A stretch of 64,000 nucleotides of DNA from Elmis aenea. Taxonomy: Eukaryota > Arthropoda > Insecta > Coleoptera > Elmidae. The notes beneath the pieces were generated by a model. That model ran no database searches. It was not told the DNA's origin and worked only from the letters and a program-made list of their open reading frames with translations. The stretch spans positions 64,270,966-64,334,965 of the forward strand of contig OX393576.1 of assembly GCA_947652605.1 (NCBI GenBank). Direction: 5' to 3'. This document shows, piece after piece, positions 48,061 through 59,196 of this stretch (position 1 is the first letter of the stretch; every line of letters begins with the position of its first letter). Both the position numbers and the translations under genes were made by a program.

Positions 48061-49339
48061 AAGTGATTTTTAAACTTACTTATATGTATAAATGAATATT
48101 TCGAACTTAATGCACGAAATTTTACCAAAACTAATAAAATGAATATTTATAGGTAGTGAAGTTATCATTGATGAATCTTGATTACGTTGTAATGACCCAC
48201 AACCGAAATTATAGTCAGCATTAGAGGTACAATGTAAGCCCCAGACACCAAAATGCAAAACAATGTCGGAGCTTGGGCTAGGTCATGTTGCGCGTTTATT
48301 TTCGATAAGATAGATTTAATTAATAGACGTTCGCCCCCAAAGGGTAACACGTTAATGGAGATTATCATGCAAATGTACTGCGAGACCCTTTGATAGCCAA
48401 GCCGAGAAAAAACGACCCTCAGGATAACGATTGGATTTTGCCTTAAGACAACGCACCCGCTAACGGCTCTGGAATTAACCAAAAATTAATTGAGGCGCAG
48501 AAATAATGGGTCACCCTCAATGCTTGTTTAACTTTGACTCTTACGAAGTTTCTTGCGTCTGGTGGTAATGAAAGTCTTAATAAGGGTGGTACTTCGAAGG
48601 GCGATGAAAATATTTTTGGACAATGACGAGGTTTCTGTTTCACACCAATTCAAAACAATGAAGTATTTATACAAACCAATCATTTCGCCTTTTATTATAA
48701 TAACTTGCTAATTAAGTGCAACTTTATTATTGAAACGATATTCTTTTGTAACTTTTTGGAGATAAGGGATGTTTTTAAGTATTAAGAATACTGACGCAAG
48801 TACAATTATTACAACTGTTCCCAAAAAAGTAAGATAATTTTATCTAGATTTGTCTTCACCTATTGATCTTTTGTAAGATTTTTGTACTCCTTATTCTAGA
48901 TTAAGTGAAGTTGAACATAAATAATTCTCTAGTACACAATAACATTACCACAACACAATCCGCTAATATTATACTGTGATATCAAAATGTATCTTGGTCA
49001 AAGGTGGTCATTGAATGAAAAACTGCCCTTAGCTTATCAATTTTGTAATAATTTTGTCTAGTTACGTTCCATACTGACATAACCTGCAATAATGTGCAAA
49101 CGTGTTATAATTTCTAGAGATAAAATTAATAAGCTACAAGTTTGAATATTAAAATAAACGACTAATTATCAGTAGTAATATAGCAAGGGCATTGAAAATT
49201 ATCGATAATTTTTGGTAAATATGCCCAAATGCAAGTTGATCTGAAAAAAAACACGAGTAATTTTTTCTGATTCAACTTGCATGCGTGAAGGGTTGTCAAA
49301 ATTATTGATTTTTTGCAATGGACGAGTTATATTTCGTCA
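48061..49339. other. No gene recognised
   Basis: Minus frames at 48165-48643 overlap in different frames and have no domain. The DNA from 48170 to 48640 is less AT-rich and unique. Confidence 0.45.
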
Positions 49340-49806
49340 GAAAATTTCCTTCACTTAACCTACCTGTCAAATTAAATGTATGTTATGACAAATTTTACAA
49401 GTACTATCAGAGGGGTGCGTCAGGGGTGTGGATTAATCTATATTAAAGTAACGCTACTGGTCGCCGAAATTCGTCAAAAATTATCAAGGCCAAAATATTT
49501 AATTCCCTCTCCAAATTTATATTTGCGACCAATCGCAAACTCAGATTTCTTAGAAATGACCAATAAACGCATTAAAATCTGTTAATTGCGGAAAGGATAT
49601 TATCAGTGTATGATTATATTTATTAGTCGTTTCAAGGAAATCTGAGTTTGTTATTGGTCGAAAACGCAAATTTGACAGGACGATCAACATCTGACAGGGG
49701 AGTGTAAAATTATTACCGTGTAATAATGCTCCTATTGGTAGTATCTAGAAGATGCGAGATTAGTGATTGGTTGAAAACGCAAATTTGACAGTTGAAGGAA
49801 ATTTTC
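49340..49806. mobile_element. 467-bp MITE with short inverted ends
   Basis: The left end GAAAATTTCCTTCACTTAAC with CTGTCAAATT, and the right end AATTTGACAGTTGAAGGAAATTTTC, are inverted. A second inverted pair lies inside (CAAACTCAGATTTCTTAGAA versus AAGGAAATCTGAGTTTG). Superfamily and target duplication undetermined. Confidence 0.65.
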
Positions 49807-49934
49807 AAAGAACATCTAATAACGTTTTTACTAACCAAAAGTAGCCAAATTAAAGTAACTTTTAAATCGTCTCCCGTCTTGTACAATGCACAAGTTTTAC
49901 GCGCCTCCTTATGCTATTAAAAGCATTTTGCAGC

Positions 49935-50577
49935 ATTACTATAGCTTTATGGTTGCACATTCTTCAACAATTCTTTGCAAATTAGCTAGTTAGTTCTGAA
50001 AATTTTATTTTTCAAGTAATGGAACACAAAATAGTCCATTATAGTCAAACAAGGTGACTTTGGAGGAAAATCAACTTGCTTATTGAAACTTATTAGCTGG
50101 TTATCAAAAAACTCGGAAGAAAAGCTTTAGTTTCTCGAATAAGCTGTTGTACTTACTGTCCCACTAAGAATAGCAATGCTGAAGTTCATTATTGTCGCAG
50201 TCAACATATTGTTTCTGTACCTCTTAACATTAACGGTGAAATAAAAAAACGGGTCCAATTATTCTTCAGCGAAAAACTGCCATCCAATCACCAATTTTCA
50301 TAGGCTCTTGTTCCATACGTTGACGAACGTCATTAACAACTTCTTCTGTACGAACGGTCGGTCTATCAGCACCTTTTTTAGGAGTCACAGAATTACGAAG
50401 CACATTAGCACAATTTGTAAAACATGCATAAAAAGCCGTTGGTATTACTGCCAAGTCTGGTAAGTTAGTGCTTCCGAAAATCGTCCAAACGCTGATTGTA
50501 TTCCGAAATTCCACAAGCACATCAGTTTGAAAATAGGCTACAATCATGTAAATTTTGTGCTCTGTAGTGCAAACCAT
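49935..50577 (-). pseudogene. DUF4817-type transposase, internally deleted
   Basis: Starting at 50577 on the minus strand, 103 codons remain open: MVCTTEHKIYMIVAYFQTDV, then SVTPKKGADRPTVRTEEVV and VRQRMEQEPMKIGDW. This is the characteristic DUF4817 N-terminal helix-turn-helix followed by the KKGxGRPxVRTEE linker of insect mariner-like transposases. Beyond the stop the second helix-turn-helix and most of the DDE domain are missing or unreadable. Near 50030-50085 another frame reads FPPKSPCLTIMDYFVFHYLK, equivalent to the WPPRSPDL..DYFLWGYLK end of the catalytic domain, with its acidic residue replaced by C. Sequence differs clearly from the 32212 transposase, so this is a second DUF4817 lineage. 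No terminal repeats were identified. Confidence 0.75.
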
Positions 50578-51474
50578 AATTAAAATGATTCAAAATCTGC
50601 TTAACATTCCAGTAGAAAGATAATTAATTTCACCAGGACTGCCTCACAAATTGTGCTAATCAAAAAATGATTGACATACATGCACGATACTAGCTTTGAC
50701 GATTACCCATGCAGCACCTTAGACCAAAATAATTTCTGATATCACGGTGTTAGATATTATTGCACATAACATATCGATGTGAAAACCCACTTGTCGACGC
50801 AAATTTAAATTACCTACTCACGAAACAGAAATATAAAATTCAGTAAGAAATCAATGCGTATTCACACGCGCTGTGTAGAAATATGGAGTGCCGTAACGTC
50901 TGAGGCAAATATAAATGCGGATGGATTACACGCAATCCGTATCTTCGTCAAATAAGGTTCATTTTGGTGCAACCATGAATCGCTTAGATGAGTCTCGCGC
51001 TTGATGAATTGATGAACGCGTACACCGTAAAATTAGTCAGACTAAGCGGAAAGCACTGATATTCTGCAATAATCCTTAGCGCATACTCCGACTTTCATAA
51101 TAATTTATAGTATTACAAAGGCATTCAGACAAAGATATGATTTTAAACTCGACGTAAATTATGTTTTTGCCACTTGACAAATGCACACCGCCACGAACAG
51201 TGAACAGTGCAAGTCAGGGCCGGTTTTATCATTAGGTGAATTTGGGCAATTTCCTAGGGACGCCAAGATACGGGGGCCCAGCCTTACTTATAAAATAAAA
51301 CTAAATTTTGATGAATTTGGAAAATTATTAACGGAGGCGGAAAATATCGCTGAGGTCAAATACGCATAATGTCTACAATTAATGCAAAGTTTTCCTTTAA
51401 ATATCTATCTATTTTGGAAAATTACTTCAGCAAAACTGTCTTAAAATGTTTGTCATTGCAAGATTATTGAAACA
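50578..51474. other. Spacer with a possible hAT tip
   Basis: Mostly AT-rich unique sequence. CAGGGCCGGTTTTATCATTA at 51217 resembles hAT tips seen in insects, and GGGGGCCCAGCC follows at about 51270. The opposite end was not found. Confidence 0.35.
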
Positions 51475-52438
51475 TGATAAATCTAGAGATTCTGTCAAAA
51501 CTTGCCTTAGGTATACAATTTGCCGATGACACATCTGCTATTATTAGTGACTCGGATTCCAAAAATTCTGAACAAAAATTCTTTGACTGTTCAGGCCAAC
51601 TTCAACATTGGTTCACGTTGAACAATTAAACCCTAAACGTCAATAAAATTCAAGTTATAAAATTTTCACAAAGTAAAATAGCCTGCGACTTAAAACTTCA
51701 AAATAATTCCACAACTATAAATGGCAAATAAAATATAATTTCCTGGTTTATGTATTGACTCTAGACTGGACTGGCCAAATCACATCGAACACCTGTCACA
51801 AAGCCTGACACGGTACCCTTTGGCACTAAGAAACCTAAAAAAATTGGTCAATACAAACGCGACCAAAACTGCATATCATGCATATGTTGAATCGAGGTTA
51901 CGCTATGCTGTAATTTTTTGGGTTAACGCTAGTGACTCAGAAAGGCGAGGTATAAGAAATATTTTTAGTCTAAATTACTGTAAAGACACTTTTCGTGACA
52001 AAGAAATATTAAACTTTTACGGCCTATTCATTCTCGACGCTATCCTTTTCGTAAGAAATAATTTTGATCTGTTCGAAGTGAATATAAGAAACCATGCAGC
52101 CAATACCCGACATAAAAAAATCTAAAGCCCGATTGCTTCAAATATACCTATCTTCAAAAAATGTTGCATTTAGAATTATTGCTATATACCTACGTATAAC
52201 AAATTTAACACATCACCTGAGAGTTTAAAAAATCTTCTCACCCACGACTTGAAGAAGAAATTAAGAAATGCTCTAATTTCTAATGCTTACTATGGAGTTA
52301 GTGAATACCTAAATGATGCTTCCTTTAAAAACTGTTTTACGTAAATATAATTTTCAGTATTTTTGTGAACTATGTGTATTATTAATTGACATTTTCCATT
52401 TTGGATATTTAGAACAAATAAAGATTATTATTATTATT
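51475..52438 (+). pseudogene. Jockey/CR1-like LINE 3' portion
   Basis: Non-LTR RT remnant, 5'-truncated. LGIQFADDTSAIISDSDS at 51510 keeps an intact FADD box, then LQHWFTLNN and LNVNKIQV. After a short gap a long open frame begins near 51820 with LRNLKKLVNTNATKTAYHAY, then ESRLRYAVIFWVNASDSE, NIFSLNYCKDTFRDKEIL and ILFVRNNFDLFE, matching the C-terminal region of Jockey-type proteins. The tail NAYYGVSEYL is near 52290. The element ends in AATAAAG followed by (ATT)n at 52424-52438, as many LINEs of this kind do. Confidence 0.8.
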
Positions 52439-52505
52439 GACGGAACATATTTACGTAGCGATTAATAAATAATAACAAGGCGAATTCCAAAAAATACTTT
52501 TTCAT

Positions 52506-52940
52506 ACAATGTTATGTTATACAAATTATGTAAAAATAGTTTAGAAAATAGTGTTTCAATTGTATTTATTACTCTAAAATTTTTTGCGACATTGCCAGTA
52601 TCGGCAGTAAGTTCGGAAATGAGTTTTTCAAAATTAGAACTTACAAAAACGTACACTTGCTCTATGATATATCCGGGACGACTCATTGGTCTAGAATTAG
52701 TATCTAAAGACCATGAAATTACAATGTTATGTCATACAAATTATGTAAAAATAGTTTAGAAAATAGTGTTTCAATTGTATATATTGCTCTAAAATTTTTT
52801 GCGACATTGCCAGTATCAGCAGTAAGTTCAGAAATGAGTTTTTTAAAATTAGAACTTACAAAAACGTACACTTGCTCTATGATATATCCGGGACGACTCA
52901 TTGGTCTAGAATTAGTAAGTATCTAAAGACCATGAAATTT
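52506..52940 (+). pseudogene. hAT transposase dimerisation segment, tandemly duplicated
   Basis: Two head-to-tail copies of a 215-bp unit (52506-52720 and 52721-52940), nearly identical. Each encodes LKFFATLPVSAVSSEMSFSK, then LELTKTYTCSMIYPGRLIGL. This is the C-terminal hAT dimerisation motif (in relatives: ..IPVSVASAERSFSKLKLIKTY..R..). Each copy is open for 60-80 codons. The upstream catalytic part is absent. The second unit has a 4-bp insertion near its end. Confidence 0.8.
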
Positions 52941-53853
52941 TATCTACAATCGATGGATTAATTAAAACTTCGTCAAAGCAAAGACCCTAAAAATTCATTT
53001 TGCATAATTTTTGTATTTCAGATATAAAATTTATCTTTCAAAACAAATATTAGGAGTAATCATATACATATGTAACCAAATGAATTAGTGTTGATTAATA
53101 AAAGAATTAAAAGTTCATAATGATATTACTTTTATAAATATAAACGTTTTTGGGATTTACCCGCGTTAAAATTTGTTTATTTGCTGCTCAACGTTTGGGT
53201 TAATTCCCAAAAACATTTTACACGATAATGTATAGTGGCGCCTAAATTTTCTTTGCCATGAATAGCAGCGGCTGAAACAAGAAACTTGCAAACTCGTGCA
53301 TTTTCCTACTGAAACAAAATATCGCGCGCCAGGTATCTTCGCTGTTTTTCCTCAATAACCTTCCAAAGTTTTCCAATTAAATCGATGTAATACGGCCCCG
53401 CAACAATTGCTTCATATTACAAAAACGATTTTTGCATCAAGAGCTAATTTTGAAAATTTTCTTTTACGTGGCAAAATGTTCAATTTACCAACAACAAAGT
53501 ACGTCTTAAAGTGCAAAATTTTATATGGTATTTATAATTTTTGTCCAAAAATTAAATTAAATTAATTAAAAATTCAAATCAGTTCATATTTTGGAGTTCA
53601 AAATCCATAAGCTGTTATTAATTTTAAAGTATTAAAGAAACTGGATAACTATTTCAATTACTTCTCTTTTACAAGCTCTTAAATCAACTTCACATGTTTG
53701 TTTGTTTTGGCCAAATCTTGCAACTCAATTTTGATCTGATTGACTTGAAATTTTGCATACATACATGGTCTCCGTAACAATATACTTTAAAATTTTTTTT
53801 ACAAGCAAAATTCAAGATGGCGGCTCCAATATGGTGGGCAATTTTTGCATATA
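52941..53853. other. No gene recognised
   Basis: The start may be the 3' flank of the hAT transposase. The rest is AT-rich and unrecognised. Confidence 0.45.
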
Positions 53854-54246
53854 CAGGTGTTTGAAATTCAAGTTTAAGAATGGGGATCTCACCCACTATA
53901 ATAGCTAGAGTATAGGTTTAAATTTGGCAACTTTGCAACTTTCGAAGATCATTGATAATCCAAAGAGAAATTGAAAACGGTATCCGAGAAAAATAGGAAA
54001 AACCGGAAAATACTTTTGAAAATCGTCTATAATTTATTTGGAGTTTGAAATTTTTTAAATGTGTAAAAATATTGCCCAAGCAATTTTTTAAGCCGAATCG
54101 GAAGGTGGTCACAAATTTTTCCCAGGTTTCGTTTTTGTTTTATGACAACCAACTTTGTTTTTCTTATGGGCGCAATTTTTGCCATTTACGTAATCAAATA
54201 GCATTTATTTTTCTGAATCCATTGATGTATCACACATGGTATTTTC
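53854..54246 (+). mobile_element. Single arm of the 38690-40190 foldback family
   Basis: TA, then CAGGTGTTTGAAATTCAAGT, then GGGGATCTCACCCACTATAA, and about 350 bp matching one arm of the 1.5-kb foldback up to CACACATGGTATTTT. The second arm is absent, so this could be a solo end or resemble the ancestral arm. The 64- and 97-codon frames here are repeat shadows. Confidence 0.8.
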
Positions 54247-56159
54247 AGTATTTATTTTCTTTTCTGTGCTTGAGAGGGGTAAACGGAAATAATAAGTTAA
54301 TAACTTTTTTTAAACAAGCTTTTATTGACATGTACTAAAAAGAAGAAAATAAATTTTCCTAAAAGCTTGTCGCAGGAAGTCAAATTAAATACCTATAAAC
54401 TTCTCGAAACAAGCTTTTATGAAAACGTTTCTTCTTCTTTTTAGAACGTTTTAATAAAATCTTGTTTTTAAAAAGTTATTTTTCCTTAATTTATTTTACA
54501 AGCAAAAGCCAGAAAAACATGAAAAACAGTCAGCACAACACAACTCAACAGTTCTACACCTAACAGTAGAAGGACTCATGACTAAATAAATTAATTAATT
54601 AATAAGATTTTACAAGGAATGTCTTGTAGAAATGTCACACCGATTTCAAAACTATCAATTGTTTACCATTAGCAATCTTGAAGAGATAATTAAAAATAGT
54701 GTAGTATTTGTACAAGAGTTTCTTTAATGAAAAAGTTAAAATATTTTTTTAAACAACTTATCCATCTCTATAATGTATCACTGAAATACTTCTAATAAAT
54801 TCGATTTTGTTATGATGCGTTTACAAAGCATCTCATCGTACCAACCGCGACTTTATTTATTTCTGCGGCTTGGAAAATTCAATTTAATGATGTCAAAATC
54901 AATATGTTAATACGAGCATAATACGATCATCATCTGCTAGTTATTGTAGAACTAAAATAATATTAAACATCCATTTAAGCCCATAATTAAATGAAAATGC
55001 CTGCATTAGTTAGTAGCTGTAAATAAAATATAAAGAGTCGGAATTTTATTAGCTTTAATGATACTTACAAAGTTTATTATTTATTAATTCATGCACAAAA
55101 CTTTGTTATACAATATAATATGCAAGTAATACTTCCCAAAGCATTTCCCCGTATTTATTATGTACGTAACTAGATTGTTACACAATTATGTAACTTGATC
55201 CTAGAACGTCCATTAATATTTGTTTGAAGTACGCTTTAATATGGGTTTATTAAATTGCTCTATAATGTTGTTCGCAACAAGCAATAATTGCGAATGTTAC
55301 TGAAAATAAACGCAATTTCATAAAAACATACCGAGCAGGTATAAAGGCAGCTTTGTTGGAACATTAATTTAAGGGAATTGCGCAATAAATTATATTTGTT
55401 AGTAATTTTAGCATGAACATACCTAATAGATTTTTAAAAAGCCGGTTTTTAAAAGAGAGAATGTATTTGCTTTGGCAGTGCGCAATAGTTTGAATATTTC
55501 ACACCAATGTATCTATTGATATATTGTTGGAATTTAATCAATGCGACCTAAAAGGCTTTTACTGATGGATGTTGTACAATACAGAGCAAATGTAATATTA
55601 ATCTAGTGCGCCTGTTTGAAATATTACAACTAATTAATTTATTTCCAGTTGCTGGAGCACGTGCTTCAACAAATAGAATTAGCCCAACAATCGATTTATT
55701 GTTTTTGGAAAATTCTAACACCAAATGTTAGCCTCTCGCAAAAACAAGATTAAAGAAGTTGGCAATAAAAAATCGCTTAAAATAAAACTCATTTCGTTTT
55801 CCAAACTGTGTTTGCTTTAATTTTCAACTAAAAACTGTCACTTAATTTTTTTTTTATACTCGATACATCAAACGATTAATTGTATAGGTACTTGAAATAC
55901 GTAACATTAATTTGTTTTTACGTTGCAATTTATATGGGCTTATTTTGTGTCTTGTGTTCTACGATTTTGGCAATCTTCTTACTGATATATCGTAAAAAGA
56001 TCTACTGCACACCTCCAATAAATTTTGCGAGCAATTACTGCCGACATAGTTTAAGACTGCTACAATAAAAGTGATTTAGGCAAAGCTGAATAAATTCAAT
56101 TCGACGATTTTTAACCGCCATCCAACCCCTGAAATGCTTTTTTACCGTTGGTGTATATA
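54247..56159. other. AT-rich spacer, no gene
   Basis: Contains AGCTTTTAT/AAGCTTGT motifs in inverted arrangement near 54315-54430, and a stretch near 54590-54740 faintly similar to the 47.4-48.0 kb repeat. A 62-codon plus frame (55880-56068) has hydrophobic stretches but no family. Confidence 0.45.
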
Positions 56160-56360
56160 CAGGGTGGATGTTTGTGTAATCAATAAACTATACCGAACTA
56201 TTTAGTTTGACTGTCGCATGCTTATAATTTTGTTGTTTTAAGAGGAAACCCCTATAAACCTAATATTTTGGTATATCGCAAGAAATTTTCTATAAAATGA
56301 CGTTAAAATGTTTTTCCTACGATGAAATATCGTCGCCTGCGAGTTATTTTGTTTCATACG
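56160..56360 (+). mobile_element. Solo CAGGGTG transposon end
   Basis: TA followed by CAGGGTGGATGTTTGTGTAA, then TTTAGTTTGACTGTCGCATG, which resembles the family B subterminal sequence. No inverted partner found; extent approximate. Confidence 0.5.
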
Positions 56361-56499
56361 CCATTTTCCGAAGAATTGACTTATTAATATCAAGATTAGC
56401 TTTATTAAAAAGTGTTCCCTATCCTTCTACAAAACCAAAAATTACCTAATAACGAAGACCTAAGGGTTAACTTTGTTCCATAATAAGAAATCTATTGAC

Positions 56500-56842
56500 G
56501 AATTGGAGTTTTATTTGTTCCATGTCCATATACTTTTTCGGCCGCACTTTTTCGGCCGCTATAGCGTACGAAAAAGATCATTTGCATTAAGCAGAACGGA
56601 AAGCGCATGTGCGTGTCTGAATATAAGTTCTCTGAGATCATGGCTTCCCCGCTAAGGGTAGTGACGTAGAGGTCTTTAGGTTGTTAACTGTCAGGTAGTT
56701 TATAAACTAATATTTTCGTGTTGATACTGTTACTGAATACTGTTCTATTGCTGTTATAGGGTCGCGACAGCGAAGTATTTGTATTGCAACTTTAATTCTT
56801 TCAAAACTTACTGTGCCCACGTTTCGACACAGTAAAGGTAAG
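56500..56842 (+). promoter_or_regulatory. Possible transcribed leader with splice donor
   Basis: Unique, less AT-rich stretch with a TTTTTCGGCCGC direct repeat at 56535-56560, ending in ACACAGTAAAG followed by GTAAGT (56837-56842), a consensus splice donor. No acceptor or coding exon was identified. Could equally be chance. Confidence 0.2.
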
Positions 56843-57992
56843 TAACACTTTAATGTTTTTTTTAGAAAAAAATTGAAAGTACCGACCCCACTTTTTTAAT
56901 CCCCTCTAAAAATTAGCAGCACTGGAAATTCAGGTTGCAGGTCTAATCTGTTACATCCATAATAAGAAAGATTCATTATAAATGTTTATAATTCTACAAT
57001 ACTATGTGCATAATTGCATAGAACGACTAATTTTGCAACAGTACCCAATTTTATGTCAGACTCTACTTAGTATTTAGCTTCTCTTAACTCAACAATACGT
57101 TTATCTTTAAATCTGTCTTAATGAGACAGTAACTCACATCGTTAACGCTCTAATCTCTAATTTTCATTAAATAAGCAACAGTAGCTAGGTATGGCAGATC
57201 TGATATGTATAGTGTGACAGCATTTGCAGAACATGTGACACAAGACCCAGGAAGGTTACAAGGGTGAATTTGGTATAGTGTTGCAGAATATGAGCGACAG
57301 TGTTACAAGGAAACAAGAATGTCTCACCTGACCCTGCATTCGCGCGCTCCTTCATTTTGATCTGCAATCAATAAATTCCATTCCTTTTCACTGCGTACCT
57401 ACCGTTAAATGACAAAGTTAAATGATAGTTTCGTGTTTAATATTAAATGAGTGTGAATTTTCTTCGAGAAAACAGCACAACTTGTCAAATTTTGCCAATT
57501 ACTGCAACCAAATCGATCTGCAAACAATTCTCACAATACAATCAAAATACTTTTTTTGACTTCACAACTCGTTAAATTTCTTGATTAAAATAGTCAAGTT
57601 TAACACTCTTTTATAAGAATGTCTTGAGCACTGCAATTAAAACCTTCGCAGAAGTTGATTGTAGAATTTTATGATTATAATCTAAATACCTGTCGTCATA
57701 ATTTAAAACAACTTTTATTTGATCCACAAATGATGAACCAAAATTCGTTCTTATCAACAAAATTATTCGCACTTGAAGTACAAAATCATTTCAGCACTTA
57801 TGCTAGCTAAATATTCTTGCCCCATTGGGCGAAATATTTGTTATTTCTTCTTCAAAATCTCGACAAAAAATTTCATATTTAACAGTTTATTTCGGTTCAT
57901 AAATTTTTAAAATCAGAAAATGCAAAAATCGTTTATGATTTCCTTAAAAAAAGATACTGTTAATAGAAAAATAGAAAATTGCTGCAAGTAGG
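56843..57992. other. No gene recognised
   Basis: AT-rich spacer; the 60-codon minus frame at 57185-57367 has no domain. Confidence 0.5.
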
Positions 57993-58210
57993 GAAGACCG
58001 GGGATGAAAGTAACATTTATTTTGTTTTTATTTAATTTCTTATAGAGTAAATATAACACGTATTTTTACATCCAAATTGATTTAATAATAGATTGGACAT
58101 TTGTCTTCCTTCCAAGATATTTATTTCATGTTTCGTAAAGCATGTGTAAGAAAATTGTTTTTTTTTCTGTAGTAAGACAGCTGTTACTTCCAACCTTAAC
58201 GTTGGGGCTA
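57993..58210 (+). repeat. Dispersed repeat, inverted copy at 18573-18785
   Basis: GACCGGGGATGAAAGTAACA at the left and CCAACCTTAACGTTGGGGCT at the right match the 18.6-kb copy in opposite orientation, with many substitutions. Confidence 0.7.
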
Positions 58211-58860
58211 AAAGTAACAATGATCGGGGTAAGTTGTAGCAGCAAAATAATTGACACAGGTCATAAGTAGTGGGTAAATATATTAGTATTCATCAACACA
58301 TTTAATATTTGATTCCAAAATACACATTAGCAAAATGAAAAAATAAAAATAAACTCTTTGGTACAATAAAAAATGATAAGTGAACATTATCAGTATTCAA
58401 AAATGTGAAACAAAAAGTTTTGTATGTTCTCATCTACGAAGAAAACTACGCATTATGTGCTAAGAGTGAACATTTGCAAGTGAAAACATTGATTGGGGTT
58501 GGTTGTAATTGTAACACTGTTAATTTTGACGCCAAGTGTACACAAAACAAATTGGAGTGAATCCACAATTAACAACGATTCCAACGTCAAATTGTATTGC
58601 ATCCACCAATAGCCAACAAAATGTAGAATATAAAAATCTAGGTACTTTTTGTTTCTCTTTTAGAGATCGCCTAAAAGTCACTCGACCGGTGACACAACCC
58701 ATTAACTTTTAGGCAGAAAATAGTGACCACAGAACATACACAAGCAGAATGGAAATCTCCTAGTTACAAAACAAAACCGTAAGGCTGCCATCTGGTTAGA
58801 TCGCTCTGAACTATTTAGCAAAGAAATGAACCGTAGCACGTTACTTTAGCGCCCAATTCA
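58211..58860. other. No gene recognised
   Basis: AT-rich. The GATCGGGGTAAGTTGTA sequence near 58222 may continue the preceding repeat. A 60-codon minus frame has no domain. Confidence 0.4.
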
Positions 58861-58863
58861 TAA

Positions 58864-59077
58864 TGGTGCCTGTACACCTGAGAGTAAAGTACTCTCGAGA
58901 GTAGCGTCGCCAAGGATACAGCCCCTGAGAGTAACTCGCGATTGGCTGTATCCTTGGCGACGCTACTCTCGAGAGTAGCGTCGCCAAGGATACAGCCCCT
59001 GAGAGTAACTCGCGATTGGCTGTATCCTTGGCGACGCTACTCTCGAGAGTACTTTACTCTCAGGTGTACAGGCACCA
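58864..59077. mobile_element. MITE with duplicated hairpin core
   Basis: Ends TGGTGCCTGTACACC and its inverse, flanked by TAA on both sides (58861-58863 and 59078-59080), a 3-bp duplication of the kind made by PIF/Harbinger elements. The core is a 60-bp hairpin unit (stem GCGTCGCCAAGGATACAGCC, loop including TGAGAGTAACTCGCG) present twice in tandem. The units are separated and bounded by three copies of the palindrome TACTCTCGAGAGTA. The whole 214 bp is also an overall inverted repeat. No coding capacity. Superfamily is inferred from TAA only. Confidence 0.85.
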
Positions 59078-59079
59078 TA

Positions 59080-59196
59080 AGGTTTGTTCAAGCAGGGCTA
59101 TATACAATCCGACGAACTGTCGGGCATGTGTAGTATCGATACTGCGCATGCTCTGACCGTTCGTCAGATCGTACATAGCCCTGCTTGAACAAACCT
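59080..59196. mobile_element. 117-bp palindromic MITE abutting the previous one
   Basis: AGGTTTGTTCAAGCAGGGCT and its exact inverse form the ends. The middle has a further palindrome, AGTATCGATACT, flanked by GCATGTGT/GCGCATGC and by CGACGAAC/GTTCGTC. It starts within 3 bp of the end of the preceding MITE. The target duplication is ambiguous (ATA or TA). Confidence 0.8.

Noticed and set aside
49376..49470. Peptide IRGVRQGCGL, like the RT motif RQGCPLSP
   Set aside because: No other RT motif nearby, and the segment falls inside a MITE (49340-49806).
58942..59133. 63-codon plus-strand ORF
   Set aside because: Runs over the palindromic MITE cores; no coding signal.
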